Source: an uncultured Bacilli bacterium
GTDB lineage: Bacteria > Bacillota_I > Bacilli_A > RFN20 > CAG-631
Assembly: GCA_934201705.1 (NCBI GenBank)
Contig: CAKPXF010000007.1
Coordinates: 1-64,000, forward strand
Direction: 5' to 3'
Length of the DNA stretch: 64,000 nucleotides
Below the pieces are notes generated by a model. It was not told the origin of the DNA and searched no databases. It saw only the letters and a list, made by a program, of their open reading frames with translations. The position numbers and the translations under genes are program-made. Shown piece by piece: positions 26,607 through 34,750 of this stretch. Position 1 is the stretch's first letter. Each line of letters opens with the position of its first letter.

Positions 26607-27133
26607 GAATTGGAAGTTATTCTGAATATACATTAAAAGAAGATTTTAATGTTGATGAGTTCTTTAATACTTATAGCACTTTAAAGACTGCAATAAAATC
26701 AATTGAAAAGTATTCAAAATTTGCTCAGGATAAATACAATAACATGAATAAGTATTTAGAAATTTATGAGCCAATCCATGAATTACTAGCAATTGAAAGA
26801 GAAGCTTCATCACATCCAGATAAAATTACAAAGAAATATATTGATGATTATATTTCAAAAGGTAGATTCAAAAATGCAATTTGTGAATTATCAGTTAAGC
26901 TTCAATATGATTTAAGAGAATTATTAAAGGCTGATGATAAGACTGAAGCATTCGAATTAATTAATATGGCAGAACAAGAGAAACTAATTGATAGTAAAAA
27001 ATGTTCTTCATTACATAAACTTCGTAAAATTAGAAATGGATTCCAACATCCTGAAAAAGAACAAATTCAATATACAAAAGCTGATATTGAAGAATGGAGA
27101 GATATAGTCTTTGAAATAGGCGGTAGCAAATGA
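26561..27133 (+). CDS. operon gene 3, C-terminal part with HEPN RNase motif
   Basis: This frame continues the interrupted gene. The authentic sequence resumes at SSNLWNLNDMLGIGSYSEY. The last 80 residues form a helical domain ending LHKLRKIRNGFQHPEKEQ. RNGFQH fits the RNxxxH active-site motif of HEPN ribonucleases, which commonly cleave tRNA or mRNA in abortive infection and toxin systems. The apparent start codon inside the duplication has no ribosome site, so this half is probably not made on its own unless by frameshifting. Its stop overlaps the next start by four bases (ATGA). Confidence 0.75.
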   Translation: MEPFSSNLWNLNDMLGIGSYSEYTLKEDFNVDEFFNTYSTLKTAIKSIEKYSKFAQDKYNNMNKYLEIYEPIHELLAIEREASSHPDKITKKYIDDYISKGRFKNAICELSVKLQYDLRELLKADDKTEAFELINMAEQEKLIDSKKCSSLHKLRKIRNGFQHPEKEQIQYTKADIEEWRDIVFEIGGSK

Positions 27134-28245
27134 GTCAACAAGTACAAATTGATTACAAGCACATAGCATGTCAATGCAATACTGTATGTAACATGGCAGA
27201 GCAAAGATTAAAAGAATTAGATGAAATGCTTAGCCAAATTGAAAATACAGCAACACGATTATTAAATGACCAAACAGAAAGTTTGAAAGTAGCCATTGCT
27301 AGAGAAAAAGAAACTTTAATCAAACAAATTAAAGTTGTTAGAGATAAAGCTGATGAAGATGCTAAGATGGGTGTTGTTCATACTTATAACCATGATGCAA
27401 GATATGCCCATAGAGATGATACAATAAATGCTGCTAAGAATTTGGAAGATATGGTTAATACTTTATCTTCTCAAAAACTAATTGAATTTCAATCATTACT
27501 TAATAATCTCCTAAAAGAAAGTTCGAATGATGCTTATAAAAAACTATTAGAAAGAACTAATGGCAACGTCACAATCGATGAACAAACACAAAAGATATTA
27601 AATTCCATTCAAGATGAAGTCTTAAGGCAATTTACTTATTTAGCTTATATTAAAGATAATACACTGTCAGGTGATTCATTAATTAAAGCTGGTAAAGAAT
27701 TAATGGAAGAATCTCTAAATTCAACATATGAGTCTAGAATGGCTTCCGAAGAAGAAAGAATTCGTAAAGAGCTTGAAGTTGCGAGAGTAGATAAGGATAT
27801 CATATCTAAGGTTGTATCTAAAAAAGAAGGTACTGCAAAAGAAAGATTATCTCAAATGCGAGCTCAAGCTACGACAGAAGTTATTGGCGAGACTATTAGA
27901 CAGCAATCTTTAAAAGTAATTATGAAGGCTGTTGCTGATAGGGGCTTTATTGTTGATAAGAAAAATATTAAAATAAATAGAGAGACTAACGAAGTTCATA
28001 TGGTTGCAATGAAAGCAAGCGGTGAGCGTGCTGATTTTAAAATATATATGGACGGTAAATTCATTTATGATTTCCATCATGGATATAAGGGACAAGCTTG
28101 CCAAAAAGATATAGAACCATTTATGAAAGATTTAGAAGAAGTATATGGAATTCATGTTACTAAATCACAAGAGATTTGGAGTAATCCAGATAAGATTTCT
28201 ACTATGAAATATCAAGCAATGAACACAAATAAGAATAAGGGGTGA
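27130..28245 (+). CDS. operon gene 4: coiled-coil protein
   Basis: This 371-residue protein overlaps gene 3 by four bases. Residues 20-75 and 95-145 are coiled coil (AEQRLKELDEMLSQIENTATRLL). The middle is charged and helical (SRMASEEERIRKELEVARVD). Residues 255-345 form a small mixed domain with the ending GYKGQACQKDIEPFMKDLEEVYGI. There is no enzyme motif, signal peptide or membrane segment. A scaffold or adaptor for the helicase and the AAA+ ATPase on either side would fit, but that is inference. It ends six bases before the AAA+ start. Confidence 0.78.
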   Translation: MSQQVQIDYKHIACQCNTVCNMAEQRLKELDEMLSQIENTATRLLNDQTESLKVAIAREKETLIKQIKVVRDKADEDAKMGVVHTYNHDARYAHRDDTINAAKNLEDMVNTLSSQKLIEFQSLLNNLLKESSNDAYKKLLERTNGNVTIDEQTQKILNSIQDEVLRQFTYLAYIKDNTLSGDSLIKAGKELMEESLNSTYESRMASEEERIRKELEVARVDKDIISKVVSKKEGTAKERLSQMRAQATTEVIGETIRQQSLKVIMKAVADRGFIVDKKNIKINRETNEVHMVAMKASGERADFKIYMDGKFIYDFHHGYKGQACQKDIEPFMKDLEEVYGIHVTKSQEIWSNPDKISTMKYQAMNTNKNKG

Positions 28246-28251
28246 TAATTG

Positions 28252-30087
28252 ATGGCATTAAGTACCACTTTTAACAGACTTAAAAGAGAAATAGGCATCA
28301 AGAAGTGCGTTATCATTGATGGTAATGTTGGAGATGTTTATTTAAACGAGAAAAAACAAATTGTCGATTTAAAGCAATACCTAATGGATATGCTTAAGTC
28401 AATGAATTATGATGATGTTCTTTACTGGGACAGAGTTGATGGTGTAGACGGTGATGTTTCTAGATTAACAGTTACTGATGAAGTAGAAGTCGAAGGTGAA
28501 GCTTATTCTTTTGATGATGACGAAGATAATAATAACGAAGAAGAAAAAACAGGTAGTGGATTATTTAAAACTCCTGCTGAAATCTTTAATATTATCTTTA
28601 AGAATCTTAAAAAGCCTAACCGTAAGATTGCTTTTGTATTAAACTGGGCTGATTATCTATTTACTGCGGGAGGTCAATTACCACCAGATGAAAGAGAACT
28701 ATTAACTATTTTAGGAAAAGCAATCAAAGATAAGAAGGTTGAATATTTAAATTCAGAAGTTAATGAAAGCTCAATTATTCTTATTACAAGTAAAGTTGCA
28801 ATGTTCCCAATTTCTTTCTATCAAGGTAATCCAGAAGTTTCTTGTTTAACACTTTCAAAACCTGATAGAGAAGAAAGAGAAAAGATGCTTGAAAAAATCG
28901 AATCTGGATTTGAAGTGAAACTTAAACCAGGTGAGACTTTATTAACATGCGATAAGAAAAATGAATATGTAGATATGATGGATGACTTCACAAATCGTGA
29001 AATCGTGCAAATGGCTAGACTTTCTAGAAAAGAAGGCAAAATGCCTTTTGAACAGTTATATTTATTATTTAAGTATGGTGAAAAGGATAATCCTTGGGAA
29101 AAACTAGATTATAAAGCTGTAAAAGATATTAAGAAGATTTTAGGTGAAAGAGTTGTAGGCCAAGAAGAAGCAATTGCAAAGATTGAAAAGGTTGTTGTAA
29201 AAGCTTATATGGGCTTAACTGGAATCCATAAATCTTCAAGTAGATCTGCACCTAAAGGAGTATTATTCTTCGTAGGTCCTACTGGTGTAGGTAAAACAGA
29301 ACTTTCCAAAGCATTAGCTAAGTTCTTATTTGGCGATGAACAAGCATGTATTAGATTTGACATGTCTGAGTATGCTCAAGAAAATAGCGACCAAAAGCTA
29401 ATAGGAGCACCTCCAGGATATGTAGGATATGAAGAAGGTGGACAACTAACCAATGCAGTTAGAGAAAAACCATTCAGCATTATCCTATTTGACGAAATAG
29501 AAAAGGCTGCAAAACCTAATCCAAGAATTCTAGATATATTCCTACAAATTCTTGAAGATGGTCGTTTGACTGATTCCAAAGGTGAAACAGTTTATTTCAG
29601 TGAGAGTGTAATTATCTTTACATCTAACTTAGGTGCATCTGAAGTATCATCAAGCGGATCTAATGAAGATATAGCAGAAGAATTTATTAAGATTGTTAAA
29701 AACTATTTTGATAACGAAATTAAGCGTCCAGAGATACTTGGTCGTATTGGATATAGCAACATTGTTCCATTCAACTTTATTAAAGATAAGGAATTCAGTA
29801 TTAAGATTGCTAAATCAAAATTACGTCCAGTTCAAAAAGCAATTCTTGAAAAATATCGTATTGATTTAGAATTTGAAGATGAATTGAAGTTTATCAATTA
29901 TATTTTAGGAGGCGCAGATAGTAGCAAGGGTGGACGTGACATCTTAAACGCTATTAATGATAAGTTATTAGATGAACTAGCAATGTTTATGTTTGAAAAT
30001 AAGCAAGACTTAAGTTCATTCAAAGGTGCAAAGATTCTTGTTAAGACTGGTAAAGACAGTCTAGAATTTGGTTTTGAAAATGATTAA
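28252..30087 (+). CDS. operon gene 5: ClpB/ClpA-like AAA+ ATPase
   Basis: The 611-residue protein has a C-terminal second-ring (D2) AAA+ module of the Clp/Hsp100 class: Walker A GPTGVGKT at about 342-349, pore loop GAPPGYVGYEEGGQL, Walker B IILFDEIEKA, sensor 1 VIIFTSNLG and arginine finger PEILGRIG. The N-terminal 300 residues look like a degenerate AAA domain with no P-loop (VIIDGNVGDVYLN, later IILITSKVAMFP), interrupted by an acidic disordered loop (DDDEDNNNEEE). It lacks the Clp N-domain and ClpP-binding loop, so a remodeller or disaggregase working on its operon partners is more likely than proteolysis. I chose ATG 28252 behind AAGGGG. Confidence 0.9.
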   Translation: MALSTTFNRLKREIGIKKCVIIDGNVGDVYLNEKKQIVDLKQYLMDMLKSMNYDDVLYWDRVDGVDGDVSRLTVTDEVEVEGEAYSFDDDEDNNNEEEKTGSGLFKTPAEIFNIIFKNLKKPNRKIAFVLNWADYLFTAGGQLPPDERELLTILGKAIKDKKVEYLNSEVNESSIILITSKVAMFPISFYQGNPEVSCLTLSKPDREEREKMLEKIESGFEVKLKPGETLLTCDKKNEYVDMMDDFTNREIVQMARLSRKEGKMPFEQLYLLFKYGEKDNPWEKLDYKAVKDIKKILGERVVGQEEAIAKIEKVVVKAYMGLTGIHKSSSRSAPKGVLFFVGPTGVGKTELSKALAKFLFGDEQACIRFDMSEYAQENSDQKLIGAPPGYVGYEEGGQLTNAVREKPFSIILFDEIEKAAKPNPRILDIFLQILEDGRLTDSKGETVYFSESVIIFTSNLGASEVSSSGSNEDIAEEFIKIVKNYFDNEIKRPEILGRIGYSNIVPFNFIKDKEFSIKIAKSKLRPVQKAILEKYRIDLEFEDELKFINYILGGADSSKGGRDILNAINDKLLDELAMFMFENKQDLSSFKGAKILVKTGKDSLEFGFEND

Positions 30088-30628
30088 ATTTAATGTTGCA
30101 AGTATAAATTGTTGCACTGAAATAGAAGGGCCAAATAAAAGATTAACAATATGGTTTCAGGGTTGCATGCTTCACTGTAAATGTTGCTGCAATCCTGCAT
30201 ACCAACCATTAGAACCTAGAAATATCATTTCATTAGAGAATCTATTAAAAATAATTAATGATTCAAAAGAAAAATATGGTATCGAAGGAGTAACATATTC
30301 TGGTGGTGAACCCACATTACAACAAAATCTTCCAGTTTTAACTAAAGAAATACATAAGCTTGGACTTGGAGTCATTTCATTTACTGGAAGGAAATACGAA
30401 GAAGTATCTGATGCTTTAGATGGCTGTGATGTTGTGCTTGATGGCCCTTATATAGAAGAACAAAGAGAACAAGTAAGAAAAGTTCTAGGATCTACAAATC
30501 AAAGAATAATCATTCTTTCAGATAGATACCCTAACTGTGAAGAATGGTTTTTTAATAGTGCATCAAAAGAAGTTGAAATAAATGTTGGTGATTATATTAT
30601 TGCCAATGGAGATGTAGTTTTTGATTGA
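30080..30628 (+). CDS. operon gene 6: NrdG/PflA-like radical SAM protein
   Basis: This short radical SAM protein has about 182 residues. IWFQGCMLHCKCCCNP carries the Cx3Cx2C ligands of a 4Fe-4S cluster. GVTYSGGEPTLQ is the SAM-binding GGE motif. The compact size and the LTIWFQGC context match glycyl-radical activases such as NrdG. No glycyl-radical enzyme or ribonucleotide reductase is encoded here, so its target is probably a partner protein or a nucleotide. ATG 30080 overlaps the AAA+ stop by eight bases. An earlier TTG (30068) has no ribosome site. It lacks the CNYxCGFC signature of prokaryotic viperins. Confidence 0.87.
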   Translation: MIKFNVASINCCTEIEGPNKRLTIWFQGCMLHCKCCCNPAYQPLEPRNIISLENLLKIINDSKEKYGIEGVTYSGGEPTLQQNLPVLTKEIHKLGLGVISFTGRKYEEVSDALDGCDVVLDGPYIEEQREQVRKVLGSTNQRIIILSDRYPNCEEWFFNSASKEVEINVGDYIIANGDVVFD

Positions 30629-30654
30629 AACTGTTATAAAGTAGGTAATTGATT

Positions 30655-31929
30655 ATGAGTTTTAAGGATATAGATTTTGAAAATGATGCAATTGCATGGG
30701 TCTGTCATTTTGGCAGTGAAATGAGAAATCGTTATATTATAGAAGGATTTTTTAAAACTGCAAATTTGATATATGACAATATTAAGGAAAATCAACCATA
30801 CATTTATGAAGATGATTTAGTTTACCCTTTCTTGCATACCATTCGTCATACATATGAATTGCAATTAAAGTTCATAATGTATAACATGTATGTTTTTTAT
30901 AAAAATTATAAAGACGGTATTATAGATTTTGATGAAATAAGATACAACGAGATTAAATTAAAGCATAGTATTGGTGATTTATATGATTTTATTAAAGATA
31001 ATTATTATAAATTGGATGAGCGATGTGAAAATGATAGAACAAATATCGAACTGATTTATGATCTTATTTCTGATTTTATTCCTGAGGCTGATTTGGATCC
31101 ATATAGATACGCTGAAGATAGGCAAGGAAATGAAAATATGGCTGATATCACGCAAGTGTCGTTTGACAAAGCTGTTAATTCTTTACAAATTTTTAAGGAA
31201 AAAACGGAAGCTATTTTATTTTCTATTGATAAATTAGATAAAGAGTATGGACTAGGAACTTATTTTAAAAATATTTCAAGGCATAAAATATATGAAATTG
31301 CTAAAGAATTGCCTGACTTTGAAAAATGGAAAGAATCGTCTTTTGATGATGTAAGAAGCAATTTAAAGAAAAAATATGATTTATCTAGTAATGATTTATG
31401 TAAAATAATGAACATTATAAAAGATAGTAGATGGTTATCATATTTTATCAATTATAATAGGAAGGATTATTCTGAAATCTATGTTTTATTAAAAAAATGT
31501 TTTATAGCAAATATAGATGACAAAAATGATTCTCAAGTATCGCATTCTATTTCAATGGAAAATATTAAAGAAAATTTAAAATTGACTCAGCAAAAGCATA
31601 AAATTCATAAGGAGTTTTTAAAAGAGTTATCAATTGAACAAATTGTTATTATTTATACATATTATAGAATGGGACATAGAATCTTATGCCCAGAAAATTA
31701 TGACGGTATTTTACAAGAGTCAAAAGAACAACAATTTGTTGATGGTAAAACAGAAGGAAATATAAATTATTTTGGAAGTAAGTTATATGGACATAGTTTT
31801 ATTGATAATGTGATGTTAGGTGTATATTCTAGTGGTGACTATGAATTATTTTTAATGTTGCTAGATTTTTTGAATAATGAAACTAAAATACAATGTGAAG
31901 AATATGACGTGTTAAAGAACAATCTTTAA
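30655..31929 (+). CDS. operon gene 7: helical, possibly HEPN-like protein
   Basis: The 424-residue soluble protein is not assigned to a family. Near the N-terminus FLHTIRHTYELQLKFIMYNMY followed by LKHSIGDLYDFIK resembles the paired-helix plan of a group of HEPN-like proteins found in toxin and abortive-infection loci (RHxxELxLK then HxLxxL). This is pattern memory, not a search. A second part (290-420) is also helical. ATG 30655 follows AGGTAAT; a TTG two codons earlier is less likely. It closes the operon and is followed at once by repeat element copy 1 and two terminators. Confidence 0.7.
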   Translation: MSFKDIDFENDAIAWVCHFGSEMRNRYIIEGFFKTANLIYDNIKENQPYIYEDDLVYPFLHTIRHTYELQLKFIMYNMYVFYKNYKDGIIDFDEIRYNEIKLKHSIGDLYDFIKDNYYKLDERCENDRTNIELIYDLISDFIPEADLDPYRYAEDRQGNENMADITQVSFDKAVNSLQIFKEKTEAILFSIDKLDKEYGLGTYFKNISRHKIYEIAKELPDFEKWKESSFDDVRSNLKKKYDLSSNDLCKIMNIIKDSRWLSYFINYNRKDYSEIYVLLKKCFIANIDDKNDSQVSHSISMENIKENLKLTQQKHKIHKEFLKELSIEQIVIIYTYYRMGHRILCPENYDGILQESKEQQFVDGKTEGNINYFGSKLYGHSFIDNVMLGVYSSGDYELFLMLLDFLNNETKIQCEEYDVLKNNL

Positions 31930-31937
31930 ATCGATAA

Positions 31938-32055
31938 TGTCACATCTGCCACGCCAGTCACGTGTCACTTAATGTATATACCTAAAAATATAGGTTTAGA
32001 GGGTGCACCTTCATCTATAGAGGGTGCATTGTATTAACAAAACTTACCTTTCACA
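31938..32055 (+). repeat. GC-richer intergenic repeat element, copy 1
   Basis: It starts TGTCACATCT, continues CACGCCAGTCACGTGTCAC, then has two GGTGCA boxes (about 32002 and 32023), GCATTGTATTAACAA and CTTACCTTTCACA. Copies 2 and 3 at 38514 and 43430 share the same order of blocks. The first 31 bases of copies 1 and 2 differ at only two positions. It follows a module-ending gene and precedes a terminator. Confidence 0.8.
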
Positions 32056-32067
32056 TTAGAGTTAAGT

Positions 32068-32099
32068 ATAGTCGATACCAAAATATCGGCTATTTTTCT
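32068..32099 (+). terminator. terminator after repeat copy 1
   Basis: ATAGTCGATA (32068-32077) pairs with TATCGGCTAT (32084-32093), with one G-U pair, followed by TTTTCTT. Confidence 0.75.
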
Positions 32100-32107
32100 T
32101 TATATAA

Positions 32108-32150
32108 GGGTTAAAACTACAATTATTATAGGTTTTAGCCTCTTTTTTAT
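32108..32150 (+). terminator. second terminator after the operon
   Basis: GGTTAAAACTA and TAGGTTTTAGCC form an imperfect stem with a T-rich tail (TCTTTTTTA). Two terminators in series seal the end of the seven-gene unit. Confidence 0.65.
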
Positions 32151-32157
32151 TATAAAT

Positions 32158-32252
32158 AGTAGTAGAAGTGCCTATAGGTATTAATATATATATAAAATCG
32201 AATCGTTATATTATTATTAATCGTTAAACTACTACTTACTATATATAGGCAC
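32158..32252 (+). other. crossing inverted repeats, possible pseudoknot
   Basis: AGTAGTAG (32158-32165) complements CTACTACT (32229-32236), and GTGCCTATA (32168-32176) complements TATAGGCAC (32244-32252). The order is crossing, not nested, so both stems together would make an H-type pseudoknot, or they are two alternative hairpins. As DNA they could be two overlapping palindromic binding sites. Confidence 0.5.
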
Positions 32253-32446
32253 ATATAAGAGCATATTTATTTTTAAGTATAGTATTGATATCATATTAGA
32301 ATTAAAATAATTTAAAGTGTTAATAACTGAAGTTATTGTAGCCTTAAAATGAACGAATAATAAAATATTTCGTAGAAACTTGATGAAAGTTGTCGTTTTA
32401 GTGTAAAAATAACAAATACAATATTTATTGAAAGGAAGTAATAAAA

Positions 32447-32605
32447 GTGCCAAAATTGGAATTGACTGAAAGAGAAGTTCAAACATTAAATGGTATCTTA
32501 CTTGTTGAAGAAAATGATTTAAAAGATTTAATACAAAATTCTGATGATAAAGATAAGAAAGAATTAGTACGAGTGAAATCTATTAAAACTAATTTAAATA
32601 AATAA
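32447..32605 (+). CDS. small hypothetical protein with GTG start
   Basis: A frame of 52 residues begins at GTG with AAAGGAAG nine bases upstream: VPKLELTEREVQTLN then a charged helix and ending IKTNLNK. It is mostly helical and charged, has no membrane segment, and matches nothing I know. The good ribosome site and protein-like composition support it being real. It precedes the KCGHVGR-type gene by 170 bases. Confidence 0.5.
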   Translation: MPKLELTEREVQTLNGILLVEENDLKDLIQNSDDKDKKELVRVKSIKTNLNK

Positions 32606-32775
32606 TTGATTGCCCATTAGTAAAATAGTGCTAAGGGATATTTTTTTATCTTGATTTGTAGTATAATAAAGTAAAAGTTAACATAAAATATTCTGTTAAT
32701 AATTAAATTAATCTATGGCTGATTCTTTAATAACTTGTTATGTGAGATAATGTAGTTGCAAATAAAGGAGGAGCC

Positions 32776-33189
32776 ATGAAAACTGAATATTATAAAGTGT
32801 TAGCCAAGTGTGGTCATGTTGGAAGACATAGGTATATTACTAAATGGTTTTATGTTAAAGCATCATCTGGTAAAGAGGCAGCATATATAGTTAGATATAA
32901 ACCTAGAGTAAAACACAATCATAAAGATGCTATTAGAGAGGTTGTTCCTATTAATTATTATGAATATATTGAAGGAATAAAAATAATGACAGCTGATATG
33001 TATTTCAATGTTCACAATTCAACCGACCAAAGATTATACAATTGCATAAAGCAAGAAGATTTATATCCTGAAGAAAAAATTGCTAAGATTAAAAAAGATA
33101 AAAGTGTTAAAACAAAACAAAGAATCAAATACGAAATAATGGATAAAGAATCCAAGAAGATTATACGAGGTAAAGTATATGATGAATAA
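32776..33189 (+). CDS. hypothetical protein, KCGHVGR type
   Basis: This 137-residue basic protein starts with AKCGHVGRHRYITKWFYVKASSGKEAAYIVR, a short Cys/His-containing beta region, and ends in a Lys-rich tail (KIKKDKSVKTKQRIKYE). I recall similar proteins beside Xre regulators in accessory regions of Firmicutes, but know no function. GGAGG lies just before the ATG. Its end overlaps the next gene by 11 bases, so it is in one operon with the two Xre-fusion genes. Confidence 0.7.
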   Translation: MKTEYYKVLAKCGHVGRHRYITKWFYVKASSGKEAAYIVRYKPRVKHNHKDAIREVVPINYYEYIEGIKIMTADMYFNVHNSTDQRLYNCIKQEDLYPEEKIAKIKKDKSVKTKQRIKYEIMDKESKKIIRGKVYDE

Positions 33190-34750
33190 AAAACGAATAG
33201 GTGAATATCTAAAAAAACTAAGAACTCAAAAGAAGAGAAAAGATGGGAAGAGCTTCACCCAGTATGATTTAGCTAATGAATTCATGAATGAATATAACTC
33301 TGAAATATCAATTAATGCTATTGCTGAATGGGAAAGTGGTAATTCATTACCTAATCCAGGAAACTTAGAAATATTAGCTAAAATATATAATAAGTCAATC
33401 GATGAAATATTAGATGCAGAAGATAAAAATAGTATTAATTATGAAGATATTTATTTCTTGTGTGATTCAAACTGGGGTATGAGGTTTGATGAAAAAGATA
33501 ATTTATATCAAATTAGGAATGAACAAATTAAACTCATCACAAAAAGATTTAAAGAATTAGTATTAATTAGAATAGATAGAGATTTTACTGCAAATGAAGA
33601 AGTTGAATTTAGATTCTTATTTAATCATTTCTATTTATTATCTAAATATGCTAAAAACAATTCAAAATTAGAAATAAATGATAATTATTTAATACTTAAA
33701 GATGCCATTTCAGAATTACTTGTTGAAATTAGAAACATGAAAAAGGATGAGCAATATTGGGAATTACAAAAACTATATTCTGAACGCAACATGTTAATGT
33801 TCACATTTAGACTCGATGTTCATGAACTGCAATTCGTACCGATTCTTCAGGAAAGATTTAAAGACATTGAAGATTGGCAAAAAGATATGCTTCTTGCAAT
33901 GTTTCAAAATATAGAACCTTATGATGAAAATCCAAGTGGATATGGAGCCGAATTCTTAAAGAGATATGAAGAAAACAATGGCGAATACAATCTTGAAAAG
34001 ATTCGTAAATCAGAAATCAAAGAACTTATTAAACATGGTGCATGTATCAATAAATGTTTCTTGAGTATAAAAAAAGGATATAACGAAAGTAGGCGCATCA
34101 TTGATAGATTAGAAGAATTATATAATCAATGCTTAAAGCCACTAGAGGTTCAAGTTCCTGATGAAGAGAATGATGGTAAAGCAAAAACGTATAAAATTGA
34201 TAATAATTCAAAAAATAGATTTTTAAGGGATTATTATTTCAGTTTAAAAATACAATTAAATGGATATGGTAATCCAGACCATTCATATGATGATATTAAT
34301 GATATCTATAATTGGTTTATAAATAATGATGAAATATCTGATGATATCTATTTAAAGATTGCTGAAAGAGAAAAAGTTGATACTAATAGAGAAAAGAAAT
34401 ATTGGATGGCAGATTTAAAAGTTCGTTCTCAAATAGATCATTGGTTTTATGAATTTAAAGAAAAAGAAAGAAAAATTGAAGAAGGACTTAAGGAAATCTC
34501 TAAATTAAAGAAGATGCTTGAATCAGGTGATAAAGAATATATTATTCATAAATATGATATTATCGGTGGAAACGATGAGGCTTCAATTAGAGATTATATA
34601 GAATACTGGAAAACTGAACTTGATTATGCTGAGTTCTTAAAGGGAAGAGATAAAAAAATAACAAGTGAATTATTGAATGAAATCGATAATTTAAGTATGA
34701 GTGAAATAAAAGAAAAGTATTTCAAAATGGAGGTTATAGAAAATGAGTGA
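33179..34750 (+). CDS. Xre helix-turn-helix fusion protein, larger paralogue
   Basis: Residues 1-75 form an Xre DNA-binding domain (IGEYLKKLRTQKK, DLANEF, AIAEWESGNSLPNPGNLEILAKIYNKSIDEIL). The other 450 residues are a helical effector or sensor region of unknown family. The region around 130-210 (FTANEEVEFRFLFNHF, EQYWELQKLYSERNML) is clearly related to the corresponding part of the next protein. Both also share a later (L)(I/M)(K/N)xGA segment. A Cys-containing helical middle (KHGACINKCFLSIKKGY) is specific to this one. It overlaps both neighbours by 8-11 bases. It may sense a signal or a phage product and control the island, but this is inference. Confidence 0.75.
   Translation: MMNKKRIGEYLKKLRTQKKRKDGKSFTQYDLANEFMNEYNSEISINAIAEWESGNSLPNPGNLEILAKIYNKSIDEILDAEDKNSINYEDIYFLCDSNWGMRFDEKDNLYQIRNEQIKLITKRFKELVLIRIDRDFTANEEVEFRFLFNHFYLLSKYAKNNSKLEINDNYLILKDAISELLVEIRNMKKDEQYWELQKLYSERNMLMFTFRLDVHELQFVPILQERFKDIEDWQKDMLLAMFQNIEPYDENPSGYGAEFLKRYEENNGEYNLEKIRKSEIKELIKHGACINKCFLSIKKGYNESRRIIDRLEELYNQCLKPLEVQVPDEENDGKAKTYKIDNNSKNRFLRDYYFSLKIQLNGYGNPDHSYDDINDIYNWFINNDEISDDIYLKIAEREKVDTNREKKYWMADLKVRSQIDHWFYEFKEKERKIEEGLKEISKLKKMLESGDKEYIIHKYDIIGGNDEASIRDYIEYWKTELDYAEFLKGRDKKITSELLNEIDNLSMSEIKEKYFKMEVIENE

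Larger units (their letters stand above)
31930..32446 (+). other. non-coding segment with repeat, terminators and crossing inverted repeats
   Basis: This 517-base stretch follows the operon. It contains repeat element copy 1 (31938-32055), two terminators (32068-32099 and 32108-32150) and a pair of crossing inverted repeats (32158-32252). From 32253 to 32430 the sequence is AT-rich with no clear signal. A weak promoter for the small GTG gene may lie near 32375-32405. Confidence 0.6.

Noticed and set aside
30080..30628. Prokaryotic viperin
   Set aside because: The protein is a short NrdG/PflA-type radical SAM enzyme with GCMLHCKCC and lacks the viperin CNYxCGFC and C-terminal features.
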